Shown here piece after piece: positions 31,806 through 40,538 of a DNA stretch of 46,169 nt. The DNA lies in contig CALVSY010000010.1 of NCBI GenBank assembly GCA_944359725.1, forward strand, positions 1 to 46,169, read 5' to 3'. Under the pieces are notes generated by a model that did not search any database, had not been told where the DNA came from, and was given only the letters and a program-made list of their open reading frames with translations. This DNA is from an uncultured Bacilli bacterium. GTDB lineage: Bacteria > Bacillota_I > Bacilli_A > RF39 > UBA660. Each line of letters starts with the position of its first letter. Within the stretch, counting starts at the first letter, position 1. The position numbers and the translations under genes were made by a program.

Positions 31806-32663
31806 ATGACTAATAAGAAAAATTTAATATTGCTTTATTTACTAATAGCATTTGAAATTATTATATTATTAAATTCAAACGTAGTTATAAAAAGTGTTAC
31901 ATCATCATCCATTCTTTTTATATTAAACATATTTCCATCTATGTTTCCTGGTATGATAATTGGTAACCTTTTAATAAAAGAACGCATTTGGCTTATTATA
32001 CCAAACTCTATTAAAAAACTATTTAAAAAGCTATTTGGATTTGATGATGTTTTAACATCTGTTTTTATTATATCAATGTTTTGTGGAACTCCTAGCAACG
32101 CACTTTATATAAACGAGTATTTAAATGATGAAAAAGCCCAAAAAATGCTTCAAATAACTCATTTTATTAATCCATTATTCGTTGTTGCAGGAGTTGGTAT
32201 TGGTCTTTTTAAAAGTGCTAAAATAGGCTTTATGCTTCTTTTTATTATGTGGATAGAAAACTTTATAAAGGCATTTATCCTAAGAGAAAAAAATATAAAA
32301 GTAAATAAACAAATAAATATAAAAGAAAAGTCCTTTATTAATAACTTAATAGAATCAGTTAAAGCGGCCGTAAACGCGTCTTTATTAATATTTGGTTTAG
32401 TAATATGTTTTAATCTTTTAGTATCATTAATATCTAATATTTTTTATATTCCAGATAATATCAATGTCATTTTAAATGGTATCTTAGAAATGACCGGTGG
32501 CATAATTAAATTAAAAAACGTAGATATAATTATGCCCGTTAAAATAATACTTGCATACTTCTTTTTAAACTTTGGAGGTTTATGCATTCATATGCAAACC
32601 TTTAGCATGCTTGAAAATAAAAAGATAAGCTACTTAAAGTACCTTATCTTTAGATTAATCTAG
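31806..32663 (+). CDS. ylbJ: YlbJ-family sporulation integral membrane protein (short form)
   Basis: About eight transmembrane helices and the YlbJ/nucleoside-recognition (Gate) signatures: LFILNIFPSMFPGMIIGNLLI near the N-terminus and MFCGTPSNALYINEYL in the first half, then a second Gate-like half (ESVKAAVNASLLIFGLVICFNLL). In Bacillus, YlbJ is made in the mother cell and needed for spore formation. At 285 residues it is well short of the Bacillus protein (about 400) and seems to lack several central helices. The start follows AAAGGAT. Its last four bases overlap the convergent prepilin gene. Confidence 0.82.
   Translation: MTNKKNLILLYLLIAFEIIILLNSNVVIKSVTSSSILFILNIFPSMFPGMIIGNLLIKERIWLIIPNSIKKLFKKLFGFDDVLTSVFIISMFCGTPSNALYINEYLNDEKAQKMLQITHFINPLFVVAGVGIGLFKSAKIGFMLLFIMWIENFIKAFILREKNIKVNKQINIKEKSFINNLIESVKAAVNASLLIFGLVICFNLLVSLISNIFYIPDNINVILNGILEMTGGIIKLKNVDIIMPVKIILAYFFLNFGGLCIHMQTFSMLENKKISYLKYLIFRLI
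32612..32651 (-). terminator. Terminator of the prepilin genes, inside the ylbJ 3' end
   Basis: AAAGATAAG/CTTATCTTT (32621-32629 and 32643-32651) with a C-C mismatch and three more pairs toward the loop. On the - strand it is followed by TTTTATTTTC, so it terminates the prepilin transcript. It lies within the coding sequence of the convergent ylbJ. Confidence 0.7.
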
Positions 32664-33076
32664 TAACAAATTACTATATAATAACTACAAATTTTATTAT
32701 TTACTTCAAAATATTTATATAATTTAGTATAGATGCCTTCTTTTGAGTAATTTTTACAAATAAAATCTGCATTTGACTTGGTTGGGACAATACCATCAGA
32801 ATCAGTATGTGTTGAAATGATTCTAGGATTATCGTAATCTAATCGAAGAGCTGTGGTATTACTATTACAAGCAGGAAGGTCCCCAGTAGATAAAGCGTTA
32901 GCAAATCTCAAACCATAATCTTTAACAACATATTCATTTGTTTCATTATTAGTTTGTGTATATAATGTTTTTACGGTATATAAAGTTTGGAAAAAGTATA
33001 TTATGGCAACCGCAACTATAGCAAAACTAACAATTAACTCAACTAACGTAACACCTTTATTATTTAATTTCTTCAT
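32660..33076 (-). CDS. Type IV pilin-like prepilin (competence/T2SS pseudopilin), 138 aa
   Basis: Class III prepilin leader MKKLNNKG followed by VTLVELIVSFAIVAVAIIYF. Cleavage would fall after Gly8, and Glu13 is the conserved +5 residue for assembly. The hydrophobic helix extends to about residue 30. The remainder is a small extracellular domain with four cysteines (PACNS, ICKNY and two at the C-terminus), probably disulfide-linked. It starts 12 bases after the other prepilin gene and would be processed by the prepilin peptidase at 35.6-36.4 kb. It has the features of a minor pseudopilin; which ComG position it fills is unknown. Confidence 0.85.
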   Translation of the reverse strand: MKKLNNKGVTLVELIVSFAIVAVAIIYFFQTLYTVKTLYTQTNNETNEYVVKDYGLRFANALSTGDLPACNSNTTALRLDYDNPRIISTHTDSDGIVPTKSNADFICKNYSKEGIYTKLYKYFEVNNKICSYYIVICY

Positions 33077-33088
33077 TTTTACACTCCT

Positions 33089-33640
33089 TTATAAATTACA
33101 TCCTCTGTTAGGATTTGGATTATCTATTTTTATTGATGCATATCTTGTAATAGTTTTTCCATCTTCATCAGTTACCTTAAATACTCCAATTAATCGGTAT
33201 GCGCTACCATCATACGTTGTCTTTTTCATTCTTTTTAAATACCTATTAAAATTATAATTATCAGAAGAAGGACTTAACATATATCCTGTTAAATAAAGTT
33301 TATCAATTCCCATATCAACACCGATATCTTCATAGTGTGATTTTACATCAGTAGCCGCATTAGTATCAGTAATTTTATTACCAGTGGTAGTAGTATAAGT
33401 TTTACATCCATTTCCTTCACTAGTATTTGTTAAAGTGTTGAATAAGTCATTAGCACTAAAATAATCGCTTATTGCTATTAACGCATACAAATCCTCTGTT
33501 TGATCATAATATTTTGTTCTGTTGTTGTAGTTATCATATAAATTAGATATGTTTGGGTATAAAAATGCCATTACGGTTGTAACTAAAGCTACTACAACGA
33601 TTGTTTCTGCTAAAAAGAAACCTTTGTTATTTTTTTTCAT
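33089..33640 (-). CDS. Type IV pilin-like prepilin, 183 aa
   Basis: Leader MKKNNKG followed by FFLAETIVVVALVTTVMAFLYP: cleavage after Gly7, Phe at +1, Glu12 at +5. The extracellular domain (about 35-183) is hydrophilic and Tyr/Asn/Thr-rich. It has one cysteine in the middle (NGCKTY) and one at the very end (NRGCNL), a pattern consistent with one disulfide. The start follows AAAGGTGAT. It is the first gene of a two-gene prepilin operon, divergent from the assembly ATPase. No ComGC-like major pilin is recognisable here. Confidence 0.85.
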   Translation of the reverse strand: MKKNNKGFFLAETIVVVALVTTVMAFLYPNISNLYDNYNNRTKYYDQTEDLYALIAISDYFSANDLFNTLTNTSEGNGCKTYTTTTGNKITDTNAATDVKSHYEDIGVDMGIDKLYLTGYMLSPSSDNYNFNRYLKRMKKTTYDGSAYRLIGVFKVTDEDGKTITRYASIKIDNPNPNRGCNL

Positions 33641-33782
33641 AATATCACCTTTTCTTTACTTGCTATCTTCTAAAATATATTATATAATATATTTATGATA
33701 AAATCTAGAGTAAATTAAATAATAGATGACAGATAATGACGAAGAATAAAGAATAAAAAGAATATAAAGGGAGAGATATGGT

Positions 33783-35588
33783 ATGTTAAAACAAATAGAT
33801 TTTACTAAGTTACCCATAACTGAAATAGTAAATGAAATAATTTATTTAGCGGCAACTAATGGTGCGAGTGACATCCATTTCGATCCTACGGAAACTTCAA
33901 TTAGAGTAAGATTTAGAATAGATGGTGTTTTGGTTGACTATACAATGATACCAGAAAACATAAGAAAAAACTTAATAGCAAGATTAAAGATAATATCTGG
34001 TATGGATATTACCGAATCAAGATTACCACAAGATGGTGCAATTAAAATGACCATTAAGGATTTAAACTTAGACATGCGTGTTTCATCACTTCCTACTAAT
34101 GAGGGTGAGAAAATAGTTATTCGTATTCTTGATTATTCATCTGCTTTAAACGGACTAGAAAGCCTTGGATTTACACCAAGAAACTTAGAGAAGATGAAGC
34201 ATTTAATAAAAGAACCTAACGGTATTATACTGGTTACTGGTGCTACTGGTTCTGGTAAATCAACTACCGTTTACTCTCTTTTACAGTTACTTAACACTCC
34301 GGAAGTTAACTTAGTTACGGTTGAGGATCCGGTAGAAATGAACATAAAAGGTATTAACCAAATACAAGTAAACAGTGAAATAGGTCTTACTTTTGCCGAG
34401 GTACTACGTTCTATTTTGCGTCAGGACCCAGATATCATAATGATTGGTGAGATTCGTGATGATGAAACTGCAAAAATCGCTGTTAGAGCATCAATTACCG
34501 GACACTTAGTTTTATCTACACTTCACACGAATGATGCTTTAAACACCATTGAGCGTTTAAGGGATATGGATGTTGAAACTTACTTACTTGCAAGTTCATT
34601 AAATGGTATTGTATCTCAAAAGTTACCTAGAAAAATATGTCCTCACTGTATGAAAAAGAGACCTGCAATTGATTATGAAAAAAAATTAATAAAGGCAAAC
34701 TTAGGTGTTGATATAACAGAACTTGCCTATGGTGAGGGATGTAGTGAATGCGTTCATGGATATAAAGGTAGAACGGCAATTCATGAAGTACTTGTAATTA
34801 ATCAAGAAATAAGAGATGCAATTGCAAATGGTATGCCAAAAGATGAATTAAGAAAGTTAGTATACACAAAAGATACTACTACTCTTTTACAAGATGGCTT
34901 ACAAAAAGTAGTTCAAAGCATTACAACCATTGAAGAAATACTAAGATTAGTTGAATTAGATGATGAATCTATTAAAATTATTAACTCAAGTCAAAGTTTA
35001 ATTGATAATGTAAATAATAATGATAATTTAAATAATCTTGAAAATACTCAAGTTAATAATAATACAGTTAATACTTCAAATACCTTAGATACCATGAATC
35101 ACGAAACACAAAACAAAGAAGTAAATATTCAAAAACAAGAAACTATTAACAGTGCAAATGAAATTAAGAATGTAAACGAAAATGAAGTAAAAACAAATGA
35201 TTTATCTAGTAATAAAATAAATGTAGAAGCTAAAAACATAACTTCTACAACACCAATTAATCAAAATACAATAACTCAAAATAATACTAACAATAATATT
35301 AATAACAGACCAAATACAAATACAATGAACGCAAGACCTATAAACAACTTGAATTCAAATAGAAACATAAGACCAAACATGATTAATCCTAATCTTAACA
35401 TAAATAACGTCGGTATTAACCCTAATGGGCCTTTAGCTAACTTAAACAGAATTAATCAAGCAAATACTTTAAATAATACTCAAAAAAACGTTCTTAATAA
35501 TAATCAAATAACAGGATCTAATAATAATGGTGGTAACATAAATAACTTAAATAAGCTTAATAATGATGCAGAAATGCTTGATTTATAA
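33783..35588 (+). CDS. Type II secretion/type IV pilus assembly ATPase (GspE/PilB/ComGA) with Asn-rich C-terminal tail
   Basis: Hexameric motor ATPase that drives pilin polymerisation. It lacks the N-terminal GspE domain and starts with the PAS-like subdomain (ASDIHFDPTETSIRVRFRIDG), as ComGA does. Motifs: Walker A GATGSGKS (153-160), Asp box (about 180-185), Walker B DPDIIMIGEIRD (215-226), His box (TGHLVLSTLHTND) and a zinc site of four cysteines (286, 289, 320, 323). The conserved ATPase ends near residue 395. The last 200 residues are a low-complexity, asparagine-dominated tail with almost no hydrophobic core, not part of the family. The ATG follows AAAGGGAGAG. The gene is divergent from the prepilins and convergent with the peptidase. 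Confidence 0.93.
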   Translation: MLKQIDFTKLPITEIVNEIIYLAATNGASDIHFDPTETSIRVRFRIDGVLVDYTMIPENIRKNLIARLKIISGMDITESRLPQDGAIKMTIKDLNLDMRVSSLPTNEGEKIVIRILDYSSALNGLESLGFTPRNLEKMKHLIKEPNGIILVTGATGSGKSTTVYSLLQLLNTPEVNLVTVEDPVEMNIKGINQIQVNSEIGLTFAEVLRSILRQDPDIIMIGEIRDDETAKIAVRASITGHLVLSTLHTNDALNTIERLRDMDVETYLLASSLNGIVSQKLPRKICPHCMKKRPAIDYEKKLIKANLGVDITELAYGEGCSECVHGYKGRTAIHEVLVINQEIRDAIANGMPKDELRKLVYTKDTTTLLQDGLQKVVQSITTIEEILRLVELDDESIKIINSSQSLIDNVNNNDNLNNLENTQVNNNTVNTSNTLDTMNHETQNKEVNIQKQETINSANEIKNVNENEVKTNDLSSNKINVEAKNITSTTPINQNTITQNNTNNNINNRPNTNTMNARPINNLNSNRNIRPNMINPNLNINNVGINPNGPLANLNRINQANTLNNTQKNVLNNNQITGSNNNGGNINNLNKLNNDAEMLDL

Positions 35589-35620
35589 AAAGAGCTAATT
35601 AACAAAATTAGCTCTTTTTT
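35586..35620. terminator. Bidirectional terminator between ATPase and prepilin peptidase genes
   Basis: A 12-bp perfect stem AAAGAGCTAATT/AATTAGCTCTTT (35589-35600 and 35606-35617) with a T6 run on the + side and an A run on the - side. Confidence 0.92.
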
Positions 35621-36407
35621 ATGCAATAAAGAAATTTAATATCATATCTAAATTTAAATTGGTAAGTAGGATAATTGCCGCTGCGAGCGAAAGATAAGGA
35701 CCAAATGGTAATATGTTATTATTATTCTTAATTAGGCTTATAACAGAAAAAGGAAGTGCCATAAAAGCAGCAATGAATATATCTACTATCGCCATATCAA
35801 AACCTAACGTTAAACCTATTACGAATAATAATTTTATATCTCCCCCACCCATACTTTCTTTTTGAAATAACAAATCTCCAAAAAATTTAAATAAATAAAG
35901 TAAAGCAAAAGATGCAGCACCATTTAAAATAGGCATTAAAACACCATTAAATAAACTTATATCATTTACTAATGAATTAATTATGTACACCACTATTATT
36001 GAAATACTACCTACTATTAATACTTCATCTGGTATTATATAATACTTAATATCACTTATGCTTACTATTATTAATATTGAAATAAAAATAAGTGCTATTA
36101 AAAATTTGAAAGAAAATCCAAACACTAAGTAAGCTAGTAAAAAAAGTACACCTGTTAATAGTTCAAAGAAAGGATAAAATATAGATATCCTTTCTTTGCA
36201 AACTTTACATTTACCACCTAAAAATATATAGGATAAAACAGGAATTAATTCATAAAATTTTAATTTATGGTTACATTTAGGACAGTGTGATGCCGGAAAA
36301 ACAATTGACATGTTATTTGGAACTCGGTATGCAACAACGTTGTAAAACGAACCAAACACAAGTCCTATTATGAAAACCATAACACCATTAATTACCTCTA
36401 TGTTCAT
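35619..36407 (-). CDS. Prepilin peptidase / N-methyltransferase (PilD/ComC family)
   Basis: A 262-residue polytopic membrane protein. The N-terminal methyltransferase domain has the paired zinc cysteines CPKC (42, 45) and CKVC (67, 70). The aspartic peptidase core shows Asp119 in SDIKYYIIPDE and Asp190 in GGGDIKL, the two catalytic aspartates. It processes prepilins with leaders ending in Gly, such as the two encoded at 32.7-33.6 kb. The start codon is 12 bases downstream of pilC, so both belong to one operon. Confidence 0.94.
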   Translation of the reverse strand: MNIEVINGVMVFIIGLVFGSFYNVVAYRVPNNMSIVFPASHCPKCNHKLKFYELIPVLSYIFLGGKCKVCKERISIFYPFFELLTGVLFLLAYLVFGFSFKFLIALIFISILIIVSISDIKYYIIPDEVLIVGSISIIVVYIINSLVNDISLFNGVLMPILNGAASFALLYLFKFFGDLLFQKESMGGGDIKLLFVIGLTLGFDMAIVDIFIAAFMALPFSVISLIKNNNNILPFGPYLSLAAAIILLTNLNLDMILNFFIA

Positions 36408-36419
36408 GATTAATATCTC

Positions 36420-38237
36420 CTATAATGCATCATACATACCATACATTGGAATGATAACAGCAAGTAATATTCCACCTACTATTACGGCCAAAGAAACGAT
36501 CATAACTGGTTCTATTAAAGTTTTCATTTGGTTAATCATTGTACGATGTTGTTCTTGATAATAGTTTGAAACCCTTTCCATCATAGGTCCTAAACGACCA
36601 GTTTTCTCACCTGTTATAAGCATTTGATATGCTATTGTTGGAAATGCCCAATGATCTTTAAATGCTGCCGAAATAGATTCACCTTTAGTTAGGTTTTTGG
36701 CAGTGTCAAAAATAAGTTTTTTGTAAACCTCATTATTAGTTATCTTACTTAATACATCGATTGAATCAGTTATGTATACGTTATGATTAATAAGGTTTGC
36801 AAAAGTTCTTGCAAAAATTGTTATCTCGTTATAAATCATTATATTTCCAAATACTGGTAAGTGCATCGCAAACTCTTGAACAGTTCTTCTAAATGCTTTA
36901 ACGTTTTTATATAAGTATAAATATAATAAAACAAGAACTATTATTGCAATTAATATAAATATTAAATAATTCTTAAGGAAATCACTTATTGCTATTACTA
37001 CCTTTGTAATGGTTGGAATATCACTACCTAAATCAGCGTATATATCAACAAACTGAGGAACAACCCACATTAAGATAAAGGTAATAACAACAACGGCAAA
37101 AACAGTTACAATGGTAGGATACATCATGGCTGATTTCATTTGTTTTCTAGTTGACTCTAACTCGGTATAATAATCCACCATGTCATCTAATGTTTCAGGC
37201 AAGTTACCAGTCATTTCCGCCGTTCTTATCATGTTAATTAAAAGTTGTGGGAAAGTACCTTTTCTTTTATCCAAAGCAGATGATAAAACGTCTCCCATTG
37301 ATAAATCATAATATACCGCACGCCATGCTTTTTTCTCATTTATGTTTTTAGCTTGATCATCTAGTATTTTAACCGCATCAGCAAGGGCAATACCAGACTT
37401 TAAGTAAGCTGATAACTGTGATAAATAAAATATAAGTCTGCTTCTTTTCATTTTGTACGTTATAAACGTTCTTGGTACCTTTGCAACCGTAATATCATAA
37501 ACTTCGTATCCTTCTGCTACTAAAAACGAATGAACATCAACTCTTGATAATGCCTCTATCGTACTTTTTTCTAATTCTCCATTTGCATTACGGGCAACAT
37601 ACTCAAATAGTAAAGGTTTTGACAACCTTGTCGTTGTTTTAGAGTCCTTATCCTTAAATTGTTCATCTAATACAGTTTTTTTAGCTTCTAATTCAAGTTC
37701 GGATTTTTCATTATAAGTAAGTTTCTTATAAAATGCTTTTAATTTATCAGAAAAACTAACTGGAGCACCTTTTTCTTTTAACTCAGCGTTTTTCTTATCT
37801 CGTAAAGCTTCATAAGCTTCTTCTTTTTTCTTTTTTTCCGCTTCTTTCTTTTGTCTTTCTTTTTCTTTCTTTTCGTTTTCTATTCTAATTCTTTCTTGTT
37901 CTTTAATCCTTTTGGCTTCTTCTTGCCTTGCCTTCTTAACAAGTTTTTCAAATTCTCTTTGTCTTTTAGCTTTATTTTGTTGTTTTTGCTCATTTATTTT
38001 TACTGGATCCGTTTCTTTAGGTGGCGTCTTTGGCTTATCATAGGCCGACCTTACTCCCTTAACCACTTTTACTTTTTCACCAGGTTTAACCTCAGGAATT
38101 ACTTTCTTTGGTTCTCTTTTACTTATACCAACCACTCTTAAAATACCTACTACAAAATAATAAGGTAATAATATAACAGATATAAAACCTCTGTATATAA
38201 AAACAAATGGTAATAATATAATATCTAATGCATTCAT
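36420..38237 (-). CDS. Type II secretion/type IV pilus inner-membrane platform protein (GspF/PilC/ComGB) with charged N-terminal extension
   Basis: The C-terminal 340 residues (about 268-605) are a normal GspF/PilC with two T2SSF domains (FYLSQLSAYLKSGIALADAV and ITIFARTFANLINHNVYITD) and three transmembrane helices. The preceding 265 residues are unusual: a hydrophobic segment (about 5-36), a Pro/Lys linker, a highly charged Lys/Glu/Arg coiled coil (about 85-155) and a small domain at about 200-255 like the usual N-terminal region. Family members are about 350-410 residues, so the first 200 or so are an added module that would anchor a coiled coil in the cytoplasm, perhaps to contact the ATPase or its Asn-rich tail (inference). 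The start follows GGAAGGTG. Confidence 0.9.
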   Translation of the reverse strand: MNALDIILLPFVFIYRGFISVILLPYYFVVGILRVVGISKREPKKVIPEVKPGEKVKVVKGVRSAYDKPKTPPKETDPVKINEQKQQNKAKRQREFEKLVKKARQEEAKRIKEQERIRIENEKKEKERQKKEAEKKKKEEAYEALRDKKNAELKEKGAPVSFSDKLKAFYKKLTYNEKSELELEAKKTVLDEQFKDKDSKTTTRLSKPLLFEYVARNANGELEKSTIEALSRVDVHSFLVAEGYEVYDITVAKVPRTFITYKMKRSRLIFYLSQLSAYLKSGIALADAVKILDDQAKNINEKKAWRAVYYDLSMGDVLSSALDKRKGTFPQLLINMIRTAEMTGNLPETLDDMVDYYTELESTRKQMKSAMMYPTIVTVFAVVVITFILMWVVPQFVDIYADLGSDIPTITKVVIAISDFLKNYLIFILIAIIVLVLLYLYLYKNVKAFRRTVQEFAMHLPVFGNIMIYNEITIFARTFANLINHNVYITDSIDVLSKITNNEVYKKLIFDTAKNLTKGESISAAFKDHWAFPTIAYQMLITGEKTGRLGPMMERVSNYYQEQHRTMINQMKTLIEPVMIVSLAVIVGGILLAVIIPMYGMYDAL

Positions 38238-38263
38238 AAAACACCTTCCTATTCTATAAAAAT

Positions 38264-38291
38264 ATTATAACATATATTTTTATTTTTCAAA
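38264..38291 (-). promoter_or_regulatory. Promoter of the pilC-prepilin peptidase operon
   Basis: On the - strand: TTTGAA (38291-38286), a 16-nt spacer and an extended -10 TGT-TATAAT (38269-38264). The -35 assignment is approximate. Confidence 0.5.
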
Positions 38292-38369
38292 CACATAATT
38301 AATTATTTTTAACTATTAAATTATTAAACCATTTTAAAATATAACATATATTATTATAGAGGTGATTTT

Positions 38370-38750
38370 ATGTACGGACAAATGCCATATATGATTCCGA
38401 ACGCCTTTTTATCAAACGCACCAAACGCTGGCGCATTAGCATCAAACACCGCTAATGCTGCTTCTTCTGGCCTAGGAGCATTACTTAAGAAAATTAACTT
38501 ATCTTCTATTTTATCAAACGCACAAAAAACACTTAACGTAGTAAACCAAGCAATACCACTATACTATCAAGTAAAACCAGTTTTTAAAAACCTTAAAACA
38601 CTAGGTAAAATAGGAAAAGAATTCACTAAGATAAACACTCCTACCTCTAATAACGTAAATAATCAAAACGAAGCTGAAAGTAAAGCCACAATAGAAACTA
38701 ATGAAACAAACATAAAAGACGATTACCCTAATCCAACTTTCTTCTTATAA
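38370..38750 (+). CDS. yqfQ: YqfQ/VrrA-like protein
   Basis: A 126-residue low-complexity protein with an Asn/Ala/Gly-rich N-terminus and the conserved YqfQ segment (about 45-90: LSSILSNAQKTLNVVNQAIP, then YQVKPVFKNLKTL). A polar Asn/Glu/Thr tail ends in NPTFFL. The function is unknown in any species. The identification rests on that central segment plus its location beside trmK and rpoD, where yqfQ lies in Bacillus. The ATG follows GAGGTGAT. No transmembrane segment or signal peptide is evident. Confidence 0.7.
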   Translation: MYGQMPYMIPNAFLSNAPNAGALASNTANAASSGLGALLKKINLSSILSNAQKTLNVVNQAIPLYYQVKPVFKNLKTLGKIGKEFTKINTPTSNNVNNQNEAESKATIETNETNIKDDYPNPTFFL

Positions 38751-38791
38751 AAAAAGGAAATGAAACTGATTTATATGTTCATTTCTTTTTT
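38751..38791. terminator. Bidirectional terminator between yqfQ and trmK
   Basis: A 14-bp stem (38751-38764 with 38778-38791, one G-U pair) with A and T runs at its base. The trmK stop codon lies in the loop. Confidence 0.85.
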
Positions 38792-39457
38792 TATTTTAAT
38801 ATTAAACAATTTTAATTTAATACGTTTTAAAAACATTCTCTTAGGTATTTTCTTTAAAATATCATTATTCTTATCAACCATGTTTTTAAGATTTTTGTTA
38901 AACGTATCATCTTTTTTCTTTAATAATATTGGTCCAAAAAATATTTCTTTTTTACTATATTTTTTTTCTTTTAAAATAAATTTAATTATTGTGTAAATAA
39001 TGCCTTTTTCTTCTACTTGCACTTCATCTTTGATCATGTATCCTAAGTTAGATAGATAAAGTCTTATCTTCCAAGGACTCGTGTTAGATTGTACGATGAT
39101 TGTTTTAATATCTTTTAATTTGCTTTTATTATTTTCTAAAATATCTATTATTTTCTTATCACCAAGACCTGATATGGTAATTAAATCAACTTTATCATCT
39201 TTTGTTAATGAATCTAACCCATCTGATAATCTTAAATCAATGTCTTTAACATTATATAACTTTACGTTTTTTAAAGCTTGGTTTAAGGCTCCAACGTTTA
39301 TATCCGATGCAATAGCCTTTTTTATAATACCATTTTTTATTAGATAAATATCTAAAAGAGCATGATCACAACCAACATCTATTATTTTTGAGTTTTTATC
39401 AACCAAGTTAGCAATAAGCATTAGTCTTTTAGAAAGTTTTAACTTATTATGCTGCAT
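38771..39457 (-). CDS. trmK: tRNA (adenine22-N1)-methyltransferase TrmK
   Basis: Methylates A22 of tRNA. The Rossmann SAM site is [15 protein letters not shown] (about 27-41), a TrmK hallmark, with SDIN at the end of strand 2 and the ISGLGDKKI and [12 protein letters not shown] motifs following. Here LGD replaces the usual MGG, a slight divergence. The C-terminal coiled helices (about 150-228) are Lys-rich. ATG at 39457 is preferred over the adjoining TTG by spacing to AAAGGAT. The gene overlaps the end of rpoD by 11 bases and so is coupled to it, the common Firmicutes arrangement dnaG-rpoD-trmK. Confidence 0.9.
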   Translation of the reverse strand: MQHNKLKLSKRLMLIANLVDKNSKIIDVGCDHALLDIYLIKNGIIKKAIASDINVGALNQALKNVKLYNVKDIDLRLSDGLDSLTKDDKVDLITISGLGDKKIIDILENNKSKLKDIKTIIVQSNTSPWKIRLYLSNLGYMIKDEVQVEEKGIIYTIIKFILKEKKYSKKEIFFGPILLKKKDDTFNKNLKNMVDKNNDILKKIPKRMFLKRIKLKLFNIKIKKEMNI

Positions 39458-40538
39458 CAAGATAATCCTTTAACTTTCTAGATCTTGAAGGATGACGTAA
39501 CTTTCTTAATGCTTTAGCTTCAATCTGTCTTATTCTCTCACGAGTAACACCAAACATGTTACCTACTTCTTCTAGTGTATGACAAGTTCCACCATGAAGA
39601 CCAAAACGTAATTTTAATACTTCTTCCTCACGAGGAGTAAGCGTACTTAAAACATCTTCTATTTCATCTTTTAACACTTCGTTTATTGCGTACTCTTCAG
39701 GGCTCATAGAACTTTCGTCCTTTAGGAAATCACCTAGGTGTGAATCATCTTCTTCTCCAATTGGGGTTTCAAGTGATAATGGGTCTTGTGAAATCTTAAA
39801 TATTTCTCTTACCTTATCTTCGGTTGTACCCATTTTTTTAGCTAATTCCTCTTCGGTTGGCTCCCTGTTTAATTCAAGAGTTAACTGGCGCTGTATTCTT
39901 TTTAATTTGTTAATCGTTTCAACCATGTGAACCGGAACACGTATCGTTTTTGCTTGGTCTGCAATTGCACGAGTTATTGCTTGTCTTATCCACCAAGTTG
40001 CATAAGTAGAAAACTTGTATCCCTTAGATGCATCAAATTTTTCAACTGCCTTCATAAGCCCAATGTTACCTTCTTGAATTAAATCAAGAAATGATAAGTT
40101 TCTTCCAACGTATCTTTTAGCGATTGATACAACTAACCTTAAGTTAGATTCTGCAAGGATTCTTTTTGCTTCCTCATCACCTTCTTCAACCCTTTTAGAA
40201 AGTGCAAGCTCCTCATCCAAACTAAGCAAGCTTATCTTACCAATTTCTTTTAAATACATCCTAACAGGATCATTAATGCTTGCGTTTTTAGGTAGTGATA
40301 CATCTTCTATATTAAGTGCATCACCATCATCCTCGCCGGCCTCTTCATCCTCGAAATTCTCAGATATAATATCAATGTTATTGTCATGAAAAGCATTATA
40401 TAACTCATCTAATGAATCAGCATCTAATTCAAGACCTTTTAGGCTTTCTGCTAACTCCTCATAAGTTAACACACCTTTTTCTTTACCTTTTTTTAATAAT
40501 TCATTTTTTCTTTCTTCAAACGTTTTAATCTCTTTCAT
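39447..40538 (-). CDS. rpoD: Primary sigma factor RpoD/SigA
   Basis: The housekeeping sigma factor, 363 residues (B. subtilis SigA has 371). Region 1.1 is short (1-60), followed by an acidic linker. Region 1.2 begins [11 protein letters not shown]. Region 2 includes [27 protein letters not shown] and the -10-reading [17 protein letters not shown]. Region 3 and region 4 ([16 protein letters not shown], then [20 protein letters not shown]) recognise -35. These match the TTGACA/TATAAT promoters found in the window. Its start codon overlaps the dnaG stop by one base (TAATG). Confidence 0.97.
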   Translation of the reverse strand: MKEIKTFEERKNELLKKGKEKGVLTYEELAESLKGLELDADSLDELYNAFHDNNIDIISENFEDEEAGEDDGDALNIEDVSLPKNASINDPVRMYLKEIGKISLLSLDEELALSKRVEEGDEEAKRILAESNLRLVVSIAKRYVGRNLSFLDLIQEGNIGLMKAVEKFDASKGYKFSTYATWWIRQAITRAIADQAKTIRVPVHMVETINKLKRIQRQLTLELNREPTEEELAKKMGTTEDKVREIFKISQDPLSLETPIGEEDDSHLGDFLKDESSMSPEEYAINEVLKDEIEDVLSTLTPREEEVLKLRFGLHGGTCHTLEEVGNMFGVTRERIRQIEAKALRKLRHPSRSRKLKDYLDAA

